DNA of 61,395 bases from Dimargaris cristalligena (lineage: Eukaryota; Kickxellomycota; Dimargaritomycetes; Dimargaritales; Dimargaritaceae), in NCBI GenBank assembly GCA_027576995.1, contig JANBQC010000093.1:1-61395 (forward strand), written 5' to 3'. The notes under the pieces are model-generated. The model did not search any database. It was not told where the DNA came from and saw nothing but the letters and a program-made list of their open reading frames with translations. Shown piece by piece: positions 35,939 to 45,966 of the stretch. How positions within the stretch are numbered: the stretch's first letter is position 1; every line of letters starts with the position of its first letter. The position numbers and the translations under genes were made by a program.

Positions 35939-38102
35939 CCTTAGTATGGATATCGCCCCTGTCAATCAACGAGTCGCCCGTGCAGTCGAAATTCCTGGGC
36001 TGTACGCTACTGAAAGGTGTAATAAAAAATTGGGATTCCGATTTATTTTCAAGGAAAGGTGGTGAGATTTTTATTTTGAAAACACGAGTAGATTAGGCTG
36101 GCCAGGGATTAGGCCCGAGGGGAGAGGTGGGCCGAATTATGAATTTATAATGCGGGAGAGGGTGAGGGGTCCTAAAGGGAGAGTAATGATCAGCTCAACT
36201 GCGACTTCAAATTTCCGATGCCAGCTTATGAATTTGGGGAAACAGCGGTGGTGGCGAAAACTACGTGTGATTCAATAGGCGGTTGGGAAGAAGCAAAGCG
36301 TTGGAGGAAAGGTATAGTGAAATCACCTTCCTATTAATATTGGCCAATTTTTGATGCTTCGTCAACGAATCATTAAATTTGTTTGTTGGGAATCGAAAAG
36401 GGCTGCGAGTCTCGATGAAGTGAATGAGATTACATTGAATGTGTATTAAAGGAAGAACGTCGGACAGTTGGCCGGATGGGTCGGGATAATTTAATTAGAC
36501 TGCATGAATGGTCACTCATGTGTAGTGCATTGTCGGACATACATCAATAGGCCGGACATGAGGGAGAGGGTAAACCGATTGCCATAAAAGTGTGATACTT
36601 TGAACAGTCCTTGGTTGAAAAATGGAATCGCGTTCTTTCGATAGTTCTATACCAAGGTGACCTGAGATGCTGACTTGATCGATTGGAAAATGGGCAAACT
36701 GCAATGCGCACAATGTAAACTGCGGTTAAAATTAAAGCAATCTCTAACATATTAAATAGTCTTTACCTAGTCCAGAAGTTATGGTAAATGAAAGGGAGAC
36801 ATTGGAACTAATGTCGACTAATGGTATGGCCACGCATAAGTAAGCATGGGTCTAACCAGGCATACCTGATGTAAATATGAGGTGCTGCTTTTAAGTAAAT
36901 AATTTAGCACAGCTACTAGTTTAAGGAGCACTTCATTAAAGGGCTTGGTATAAGAGTGGAGATTGACGAGTGAATTGATCGCAAAAGAGGTTCCAGTAAC
37001 TTTGGGGGAAATTCCTTAGATGTAGCCCACTTGGCCATGATTTAGCAGGGGGCAGCCTGATTGTCCAGACCCCATAAAGGAGTGGCGTTGCTATGATTCG
37101 TATTCTAAGTCCGGTGAATGTATGTTACCCTGTGGCCATAGCCGCTGTCAGACTGCTTACCCATGCTTCATTATGGACAATCAAACCAGTCCCCCGTTCC
37201 ATCAGCATTACTCTCACAATCCCTTCCGAACAGATGGATAATTCTGGCCCCGACTCTCCGTCACCCCAAACAAGCTGTTAGAGAATGGGCTACTCTGATT
37301 TCGGGAAACGGCCGGCACATATTGCTCCAGTCAGTAGCAAAGCCCCTTGGATATGTATGGTGTGCCTATGGCAGCTCTTATATTTATGGAGATATTCGAT
37401 TCACTGAAACTATTGCTGACAACCCGTACCCTTACTAACGTACAACTTACTTGGCCTTGTCATTGTAAAAAACAGGCGGCGTTTTAAAAACATGTATAGC
37501 CAACCATATGGAAAGGATTTACTAACAGAGCCTACATTATGGAATCTGGGAATCCTATCAACTAACCCACTGATAGCAAAATTTTGGCACCCCAGGCATT
37601 TTACCTAAGGGCTGGGTGTGTTTGCAGTTCTGGGTCGGCAGAATCCGTTAACCAGATTTTACAACTACTAATAGATATGTGTTAATTGGACTGTACTTGG
37701 GTTTAAGTACATGTGGTGGCCACAACCAGCCGTTTCCGCCACTACAAAAATGGCGTCTAACCGGTATTATCAGTCGCAGCATTATATACCATTTTATTAG
37801 CTCGATTTATTATTCAGTCGACAGCTGTGCGTTATGTAGACAAGCCCAAGTGGGTGCCGAAAGAGATCAATTCCCCAGAGTCGTCCCCGTCACCCAAACG
37901 GAATCCCCCAAATAGCCTTCAAGTTCACATTCCGCCCACTTACTTGGCTCCTCTTTTCAGGCCACATTAATCACAATTCCCCTTTCCCATTCACACTTAG
38001 TTTTGTTCTTTATCATTTTGTTGTTGTTGTTGTCCCTTATATCCCATTCGCATCCTCATATTTCTAGTGCGCTAGCCTTAGCTACTTCTATTTACTCCTC
38101 AC
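35939..38102. other. Gene-free spacer before NUP85
   Basis: About 2.2 kb, the longest spacer in the left two thirds. AATAAA-like signals near 36020 fit the GRX5 3' end. Short open frames (36516-36750 minus, 37093-37438 and 37679-37915 plus) have no recognisable domain. I see no repeat copy or RNA gene. The final 120 bases are T/C-rich leader. Confidence 0.5.
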
Positions 38103-40822
38103 ATGTTCGCCCAGAATCAGCTTTACACGCTAAACCCTCCGTCCGAACGCCAAGTAGCGGAGGGCCTCCAAGCCACGGTCGACTCCTTCCGGGGTGGTCC
38201 GGTCGTTGCTGCCCAACCCCAGGGACCACCACCACCAGCAGCAGCAGCGACGGCTTCCACGATTCTAACGGCCCCTGTTTACCAGATCCCCGGTAACCGC
38301 CGCACCTTCATCAACGAAACCCATGCGGTGTTCCTCGCCCTCCAGGATCTCTATTTCTCCACCCAGGAGGAGGAGGGCCCCGTCATGCTGCAACCCGAGA
38401 TGGTTCGCCAAATGACGAAACTGCACCGGGAGGCCATACAACGTCAGATCGCGAAACTCAGTCAGGAGGTGCAGGCCGACCAGTTGGAACGACAACAGCG
38501 ACAGGAAAGGTCGTCGAAACACACCAAAAATAACGAGCTTGACGATGACAATGATGATGATGATGATGATGAGGAGGAGGAGGAGGAGGATGTGAGCCAT
38601 ATGGATAAAGATAGTGATAGTAGCGACCACGCGCTGGACGATAGCATGTTACAAGATGGCCGCAATGACGACGACGATGATGGTGAGGACGATAGCCACG
38701 TCCGCAGTGTTGACGGGACCAGCATCACGTCGACCACTTCTTCGTCGGCGGAATCCTACTCATCCCGCTCCTCCGCTGCCGTCCGGTGGTCCGAGCTCAC
38801 CACCTTCACCCACTGCTCCACCATTTGGCACCTTTTCGAAATCATTTTCACCACGCCCGTCGACGGCCGGGTGTTCGCTTCGGAATATTTAGCCTGGCTC
38901 AACCGCCATTATCCCGAACCGTCCGTTGCTGAAGGCGAAGCAATTTCGGAATACCTGGGGGACCCCACCGAGTACCCGGGATTCTGGCCCTACCTGACCA
39001 CCTCCGTACTGCGTGGCCATACGGCCCTGGTTCTCACCCTCCTGGGTCGGTTGCGCGAAGTAGCTGACTTAACGTCCGCGGAAAAATACATTGTCTCCGT
39101 GGCCCAGGAATCGGTCCGCGACATGCCGAGTCCGCATGACCCTACTTCGGCCGCGTTTATGGGGGCTTGGCAACGGTGGAAGAAGGAGTGCCAGCGGTGG
39201 TCGACCGACCCTGAATTAGCCGCTAATTCGCGGCTCCAACCGTTACAACCCATCTTCGCTATTATGGCCGGGCATACTCCAACCATCAACGCTTATACGC
39301 AAACCTGGCAGGAGTGCTTCGGGGCTATTCTGCACTATTGTGATCCGACGGTGGATATTTTGCGCATGCCGGACTATCTGGAAAATTGCCGCTCCATTCC
39401 GGCCGCCCAGGATAGTAGCACCAACTCGGTGGACCAGGCTTTATTGGCCCTGTTGCGCGGAAACATCTCTAAAGTAAGGTCGCTATTGTTGAACAGTGGG
39501 GAGTGCATTATAGAATAATGGAAGATATTGGTCAGTGTTGGTGCTGATAGTAGTATGGCGTACCAGCGAAGTCCAGAGCCAAGATGGCGTGGCATAATGA
39601 CTCTTCCCTTGTGATTATCAAACACGTTATGGTAATTATAAAAGGCGTTTAGTGATATTTTTGACAACTGACGAACTATTTACCTCTTGGCTATGCCGCT
39701 GTATTTACTTCCCTCCCTAAATGCCCCCTGCCCTTCCCCAACACTAGGTGGTAGCCAACTGCAGTCGCATCGACGCCTGGCTAGTGACCCATATGATTGA
39801 CATTTTCCATAAACTAGGCCACTTGGACGATCTCAACGAGAGTATCCACCGCAACGCCCGCGATTTTTTCGTTCTTTCGTACGGCGAAACGCTCCTCTCG
39901 GTGGATTCCTTCTGGCAGGCCGGTATTGCTTACCTGGCCAGCTGCAGTACCACCGGTACCGACGGAGCCGGCCCGGAAACGATTGCGGCCTACCTCGTCC
40001 GCCAGCCGCTTGATTCGGAACGGCGCATCCGCAAAATCCTGGCCCTACTCCAACGGTACGGCCAGCCCGAAGCGTACGCCCTGGTCTGCCGCAGTGTGGC
40101 GCGCCAGCGCCTGGACCGGGGGCTCTACGGACCAGCCATCGCCTACTACATGCGGGCGAACGAACCCCGCCGGGTGGCGCATATTGCCGACGAACTCCTG
40201 CTCAATTACATCCGGACTGGCGACTTGGGCCAGTATACCCCCATCATCGATAACCTAGGCCCCCAGAATCAGCTATTCTCCGACCACTTGCAGTTTCTCT
40301 CCCAGTACCGTGATTTCCACGAACACAGTCAGCGGAAGGAGTGGGTCAAGGCCGGACAGGTGCTGGTGGGCCTCTTGACTACCCAGGTGGCCCCTAAGAA
40401 GTTCTGGTTTATTATGCTGGTGGATGCCATTCCGCTCCTCGAAGGTAAGTGACTCTGGGGATGTGTCCTCTGGATAATAGATTCTGGAAACCGTTCACTC
40501 GATGTTTAGCTCATTGGTCCCATATCCACCCACTCACCACGCTATTTAACCTGATTATATATATATATGTATTATAATATTTCCTCTAGGTGATGAGCTG
40601 GTTCTGAATAGCCAGGATACCAGTGAACTGATGCGCTGTTTAGAAGAAATCACATCGTCCCATCTAAACCAGCAATACCTCCAACTGACCTCGCCCCTTT
40701 GGCTCAAGTCGAAGGACAAGTCGATTGCCAACGGCCGCATCCCGATTGACCAACAGCTGGAGATTGTACGGATGGCACTGGTTCGCAATTTGGCCCGGTC
40801 CCTCTTATACACCACTAACTAA
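38103..40822 (+). CDS. NUP85: Nucleoporin Nup85
   Basis: Scaffold nucleoporin of the Y (Nup84/Nup107) complex. Three exons: 38103-39473, 39748-40444 and 40590-40822 (phases 0, 1), giving 766 aa. After an N-terminal region there is an acidic insert at about residues 140-200 (runs of Asp and Glu, encoded by GAT/GAG repeats at about 38541-38690). The ancestral-coatomer helical solenoid then starts around residue 230 (WSELTTFTHCSTIWHLFEII). Family-typical stretches are YPGFWPYLTTSVLRGH, ADLTSAEKYIVSVAQ, RIDAWLVTHMIDIFHKLGHL and FWQAGIAYLASC. Exon 3 encodes the C-terminal helices (GDELVLNSQDTSELMRCLEE). The acidic insert is unusual for the family. A (TAG)n tract follows the stop. Confidence 0.87.
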
Positions 40823-41530
40823 GACTATGTCCCGCCGCCTTGGTAGTAGTAGTAGTAGTAGTAGTAGCAACAGCAGCCACTCTTAATTTAAGCCCCCTCC
40901 CTTTCTTCACCAGCTTACCTGGCCCTCGGCAATTGACGCGGGCAATGAGAGTTGCCTTTACCACCATAAACCAATGATATTCAAATCTTTTTCTCACCCT
41001 TCACAATATTTTCACACAACATTAAATCCAACTATTCGCTCCCAAACCAATGAACTGCCCATTAGTGGATGCCTGCCCTAGATTTCACTCCCACGAGATG
41101 AAGGATTCTAAGTGGATAGTACCGGAAAGTGCCGTAGGCCGGTGCCATTTGGAGGAAATATCTAACAATATTAATGGTTTAATGAGGGCTTAACACATTG
41201 CACATTGGATTGGGAAATAGACAGCACCCGAGGGAGTTTGGGGCCAGTCGGTCTAGGTATTGGAGCGAAGGAAAATCCGAAGAGCGAACGATGAGGGAAT
41301 GGGGCCGAAGAGGTAAAAGAGAGAGAGAGAGAGAGAGGAAACCTCGAATATAAAAGCCGACCCTAATTGGTGGAGGAAGATAATTTAAAGCACATGTAGC
41401 AAAATACAAGCACCCCTACTTCACACACACATACACAGAGCGTGTTTAACTAAGTGCCCGGTGAGGGCATGTGTGTGTGTGGAAGAGAGGGTGGGAGGGA
41501 GAATAGAAAAGGGATGGGCTGGGGTGACCT
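40823..41530. other. Convergent spacer, NUP85 and G-gamma 1
   Basis: About 700 bp between the 3' ends of two convergent genes. It holds a (TAG)n tract at 40843-40867 and a (GA)n tract at about 41319-41337. No gene seen. Confidence 0.7.
40843..40867. repeat. (TAG)n microsatellite
   Basis: TAG trinucleotide tract of about eight units 20 bp downstream of the NUP85 stop codon. Confidence 0.9.
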
Positions 41531-41946
41531 TTATAGGACCGTGCAACAAGACATGCCGGAACGTTTCGGGGACCAACGGTCTTCGGTGGGAGGGCCCCAC
41601 ACGGAAGGCACAAGGGTGTCGCGGGTTTGGGTCACATAGGTAATGAGTCTGTAGATGTGTATGGGGGGGGGTATATGTCAGACCAGGCGCATGGACGGAG
41701 AAATGGAACCCCACAAGGTCAGATGCAGAAAGTGAGTCGAAAGGGGCACGTACAATGGGAATTGGAGATATGGCAGAGATACAGATGAATAAGCACCTAT
41801 TCAGCAACCCGGTTGTGTAATACAGACCTGGTTCATACACACACTTACGATCGGCTGGCCTCGGAGGTGGCGATGCGAGGGAGTTCGAGTTGTTCACGCA
41901 GTCGACGGTTCTGCTCCTGGAGCTTGCGGAGACGGTTTTCGGACAT
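41531..41946 (-). CDS. Heterotrimeric G-protein gamma subunit, copy 1
   Basis: Ste18-type G-gamma, which forms an obligate dimer with G-beta at the plasma membrane in pheromone and nutrient signalling. Two exons on the minus strand: 41849-41946 and 41531-41648 (phase 2; donor GTAAGT, acceptor CTACAG), giving 71 aa. The N-terminal helix (MSENRLRKLQEQNRRLREQL) should form the coiled coil with G-beta. The fungal signature follows (LPRIATSEASRSLI ... VPSVWG). It ends in CCTVL: a CaaX box (CTVL, geranylgeranyl type by its final Leu) with a preceding Cys that can be palmitoylated. The gene was assembled from two short exons and is too short for routine ORF calling. A paralog lies 1.4 kb upstream on the same strand. 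Confidence 0.92.
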
Positions 41947-43389
41947 GGTGTACTAAAAGGTATTAAGCTGTATGTATAAGCCCTGCTAAGGGGGAACTAT
42001 AGTGTACGTATGTATGTATAAGAGCCGGAAGCTTTGGATAGTGCGGACTAACGAGGCTCAGCTGGAAGAGAAAAGGAATTATATATATAGTGCGAGAGAG
42101 AGAGGGATAGGAGGAGAGTCGCACCGGTAACAACGGCGACTAAAACAGTAAAGCAGGGCACTGACAGAAACTAAAACTGGAGAAGGAACCACACAAATCA
42201 ATGGGGGAAGATGGAGAAGAACGAAAGAAAGGGAATGGGAACTGGAGAAGAGTGAAGGAAAGGGAGGGGACCGCTCCAGGAACGGAAGAGCCCGGACCAA
42301 GCCAAGCCAAGCCAAAGCCACTGTCCCAGTGCGGTATATGCGCTGAGGGAGCGTAACTAAGGGAGAGGAGAGGTGGGGAAAGTGAACGTGGTAGTATAGT
42401 AGCAGTTTCCCCTCCATATTGGCACTACTACTACTCTATACTATACTCTCTAGTTTTTTGTCATATTATGCATCTACATGCCCTTTCCCTTCCTTCCCTA
42501 CTATATTATATTATGCTACCCCTTCGCCTATTATAATGAACTAGCGTTAGCAATGCTCGACAGCAATGAGTCGTGTGCATTATCCAACTAGAAGCTTTTA
42601 ATAGTGGAATCCGGAGCCACTCACCAGCGAGGACTTGGAAGTCAGAGGCCAATCCAACGCCAATCATTCCTATATCGATTGGGGTCACGTGAAACTCCCT
42701 GCCTTGGATGGTAGAGATGGACCCCTCTACAATAATAATCATTCGGGTCTTCGGGAGTCGCTAGAAGGGAAGAGAGAGAGAACGAGGACGAGGTGTGGGA
42801 GGCCTCCCCCCTGCCTATCACAATTACCTACCTGTTCCCGTAGTAGAAATCTATCTATGAATAAGCCCCACCCCCCCCTTCTGTCTGGCCACAAAGGAGG
42901 GGGTGTCTCAGAAGTAAGCCACTATACAACCCACCCAATACGAATAGGAGAACCTCCCTCCCATTATAAGTAACCAGTGGGGTTTCAGATAGCCCTAGGT
43001 ACTTTTACCACCTCCCTCCTCTCTAATTTAATGACACACACACACACTCTCTCTCTCTATTCTCTCCAGTATATGATACGCCAATTGCCCCCTATAATTA
43101 AAAAAAAAAGTAGTCAAAAATACATATTTAGTAGCATTAAATTGGGTTACGCATCGGCGCAGAAAGATGATGATAGGAGCAGGAGAGGGGGGGTAATGAG
43201 TATGGAAGGGACTTTGAGTGTAGGCCCCACGATGGTGGCGAAATTGAAAAGTGGAGATACAGTGGTTTGGGGAGAGAGGGGTTGTATGTTCAGGTCAGGC
43301 CTGGTGAACTTAAGGTGAGGGAAGTCCACCGCCCATACCAACGAACACGACAATAGGGTATAATAATAATAATAATACCAGTGCATAGC
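41947..43389. other. Spacer between the two G-gamma genes
   Basis: About 1.4 kb. The part next to copy 1 is purine-rich on the plus strand, i.e. a pyrimidine-rich leader for the minus-strand gene. (CA)n/(CT)n runs occur at about 43033-43060, and (ATA)n just before copy 2. A minus-strand open frame (42506-42742) containing a GTGAGT donor and an overlapping plus frame (42635-42973) have no recognised homology and are not called. Confidence 0.5.
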
Positions 43390-43605
43390 CTAAACAATGG
43401 AGCAGCACGAGCTATTCGGCGTGCTGAAAGGGTCCGTTGTCCGCTGGCCCCAAATCGACGGAATCATGGGGTCACTTGTCTGCGTCGTAAACTCAATAAT
43501 CGACCGACTGGCTTCGGACACCGCGATGCGGGGCAGGTTCAGTTGTTCAATGTGCGCATCGTTTTGCCGTACTAGTTTCTGGTACCGCACTTCAGCGACG
43601 GACAT
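43390..43605 (-). CDS. Heterotrimeric G-protein gamma subunit, copy 2
   Basis: Second Ste18-type G-gamma, 71 aa, intronless, on the same strand as copy 1. The helix (MSVAEVRYQKLVRQNDAHIE) and core (LNLPRIAVSEASRSIIEF ... MIPSIWG) align with copy 1 almost without gaps, and the tail is CCSIV (CaaX = CSIV). Copy 1 has its intron inside the EASRS motif, and copy 2 reads straight through that point. An in-frame upstream ATG at 43638 would add 11 residues (MPTYHPPTSTK). I chose the inner ATG because it matches the start of copy 1. The core is about 55-60% similar between copies, while the helices and tails differ more, so the duplication is not recent. The genes could serve different G-beta partners or stages, but that is inference. 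Confidence 0.93.
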   Translation of the reverse strand: MSVAEVRYQKLVRQNDAHIEQLNLPRIAVSEASRSIIEFTTQTSDPMIPSIWGQRTTDPFSTPNSSCCSIV

Positions 43606-44201
43606 TTTGGTGGAGGTTGGGGGATGGTAGGTGGGCATAATGGAGAAATAGGTCAAGAGAAACTAAGGCGAGCAGGGACTGTGCGGTCTAATAGGGTAGA
43701 GGGAACTAAGTGCCGGTGCAAGATATATATATATATATATATATAGAGATAAGTTTGGGGAAGAGGATATAGACTAGTAAACATACAGCTCAAGGATGGA
43801 CCGCCGAGAGCCCTGCTTCTTATACAAAACACCACTACCCCCGTATACACTCAGGACACCCGGCCCAAGGGGCCAAATTCCCATTATCGATTGCACTAGA
43901 CGAGTGGGGATGTGGTTCCCTATATGGTGGTATTCTCTCGCTGGAGTATCTCATACGGTATAGCGAAGGTGAATAAAACAATATATAGAAAATCAAAAAC
44001 CAAAAAGTAGGAGAGGGTGATGACCACACTCCACGAGTGAGAACACGGGGAGAGAGAGGATTAGTATCTTCAATTCGAAAATCCGACCCGGCATATCAAA
44101 ATGAAAGAGCTCACGTTTCATTTCGGCTACATAGCCACACCTAGTTAAAGCACTCCACTATTTTAGACCCCCTTCTATCTAGAGCCCTCTTCTCTATGCT
44201 C

Positions 44202-44348
44202 ATGTATAAAGACATTCGCCGCTTTGGTGCGATTGAATACCAGCGGAGGGGGAGTCAGTTGACCTTCCTTCGGATTCCGGCCCACTATGGATGGACTCTT
44301 CGCCCGACTGGAACTAGACCTCCCCAGTACACTGTCCTAAACGACTAG
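44202..44348 (+). CDS. Small open frame, 48 aa, unassigned
   Basis: ATG-initiated frame of 48 codons (MYKDIRRFGAIEYQRRG... ending PPQYTVLND) after a CT-rich stretch similar to real leaders in this window. It is GC-richer than its surroundings. It has no recognised domain and no confirmed neighbouring exon; it could be an exon of a larger spliced gene, a relic, or chance. Confidence 0.2.
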   Translation: MYKDIRRFGAIEYQRRGSQLTFLRIPAHYGWTLRPTGTRPPQYTVLND

Positions 44349-44779
44349 CCGGGTGTATTACACACTAATCGGACACTCCCAGGCCAGCTACACCAATGCT
44401 GCTGCTGTTGGCTGGTTGACTTCCACGGGTCAACCCGATATAGATCGGCTGCTTGGTCAGTCCCTCTAGCTGTATCCACTCGTCCAGTGTATGCCCCAAA
44501 GCATGTAATGGCTCGTTTCATTTCCAATTTACTTTGTAGTTTATTTTAAAACCCCCCCTATATTATCCTACATTCTACCCTCGGGTGTCCACTCCTCTTT
44601 TGCACCTCTGCTCGCTCGTTATTCACACCAGCCATCGCTATGGAATCTTTGTGAGTACATCCCATCCCGGTCGATCCATGGACTATAACCCCCCCCCAAT
44701 CCATTGAATGTTCGCACCCAGAATATCACCTTACCCCAACTTCCATGTAGTGGAATATTACTTCAATATTTTAACTGTA

Positions 44780-45160
44780 TTAAAAATCAAAAAAAGTTAA
44801 AGTACATAATAATAGAAATCCCAAAAATATAGACGGGTTGACCTGAAGATACATTTTTGTCACCATCGCGACTCTTTTCCGAAACTTACGCCTTAACATC
44901 CAGCCACGGAAACGAGCACCACCTACATAAGGGTTGGCCTGGGTGGGAAATTCGAAGCGCTTCCCCGGCTTTACCAGGAAAGCGAACATCATTCCAAATG
45001 TGGGAATGACCCGGCAAGAAAACAGAGGACTGAGGCGCCTTCGTACTGAAATCTTACATAACCTCCAGAGGAAATCCATACTAACCGCCGAATAAGCTTG
45101 CCCACTTCTTTGAGGCGATCCATCCCATGTATTTACAACACTACGCATCCGCCGACTCAT
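44780..45160 (-). CDS. Unassigned ORF, 126 aa, one hydrophobic patch
   Basis: ATG-initiated minus-strand frame (MSRRMRSVVNTWDGSPQRSG...). The middle is basic with a short hydrophobic patch (IPTFGMMFAFL) and the C-terminus is hydrophobic (IFLGFLLLCTLTFF). A consensus donor GTAAGT occurs inside it at about 44888, so the real product may be spliced. The family is not recognised. The basic, Arg-rich, small and hydrophobic character would suit a mitochondrial or ER small membrane protein, but that is only a guess. Confidence 0.25.
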   Translation of the reverse strand: MSRRMRSVVNTWDGSPQRSGQAYSAVSMDFLWRLCKISVRRRLSPLFSCRVIPTFGMMFAFLVKPGKRFEFPTQANPYVGGARFRGWMLRRKFRKRVAMVTKMYLQVNPSIFLGFLLLCTLTFFDF

Positions 45161-45966
45161 CCAATTTTAAGCACCCCTTATTCTATTTTGGTTGACACTG
45201 GTGGGGTGAGAGAGGGGAGGGTGTTGCCGCTATACTGTAATCCTTTAGACCTATTCTTGGTAGATTTGGCGGTGGGGAACTGGTATCAGGAAAGGGTTTA
45301 AGGCGATGGATAAAGGTGCTATTGAATGGGGGCGGCCCACTGTGATCGCACTCGCTCAATAGGGAGACTTAGTGCGAGCCAGTCTAGATGGGTGGGATCA
45401 ATGAAGGCACTCGAATTCCCTTCACTTTCTATTATTCCCAGTCCTAAAGAAAATGGAGGAAGGTGTGATGCTGTTGAAACAGTATGCATTGCCGCAAGTA
45501 TACAGTTGTGGGGTGGAATAATCGAGTCATGCCTAGCCTAAAAAGCCGTTTACACGTATACAGACACATATGGGAGACACACCCACACACACTTACCCCC
45601 CCTATACACACATTAGGGTGCACACGAACAGTGTGGTCCAAGCGGACTTGGGGGGTTTGTCTCCTCATATGTTCATCGTCACCAACACTAGCATCCCCAC
45701 AGAACGAGTTGGTAGTGTATGCCGGAATACTTGGCCAAAGGGACATGTGGTGAATGGTTCATTAGTGGGGCGAATCGAAGGAGCCCAAAATAGTCAAATA
45801 TATTTTTGTATTTATTGGTGCTTAAAAATATAAGTTAGTGAAGCCCCCTCCTTCTATTCGATGTCTGGTGGGTGTCTGTCTGTGGAAGGGGGGGGGGGGG
45901 TTGTAACCTCGGCTAATCTAGAGGATGGTGTTGATATTCTCGGGGACCATAGGAGGGGTTATAGTT

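Larger units (their letters stand above)
43606..45966. other. Spacer with weak small-gene candidates
   Basis: About 2.4 kb between G-gamma copy 2 and the 3' end of the HDDC2 gene. It holds an (AT)n tract at about 43722-43745 and a G run of about 13 near 45889. Two weak coding candidates (44202-44348 and 44780-45160) are listed separately. A possible mini-gene starts at ATG 44640: 11-nt exon, GTGAGT donor, 71-bp intron, acceptor at 44721 and a 29-residue product. It is too short to trust. Confidence 0.5.

Noticed and set aside
42506..42973. Overlapping frames between the two G-gamma genes
   Set aside because: They lie on opposite strands over the same DNA, show no domain and neither connects to a convincing exon.
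44640..44799. Two-exon mini-gene giving a 29-residue peptide
   Set aside because: Start, donor and acceptor look good, but the intron (71 bp) is much shorter than others here and the product matches nothing known; kept only as a note.
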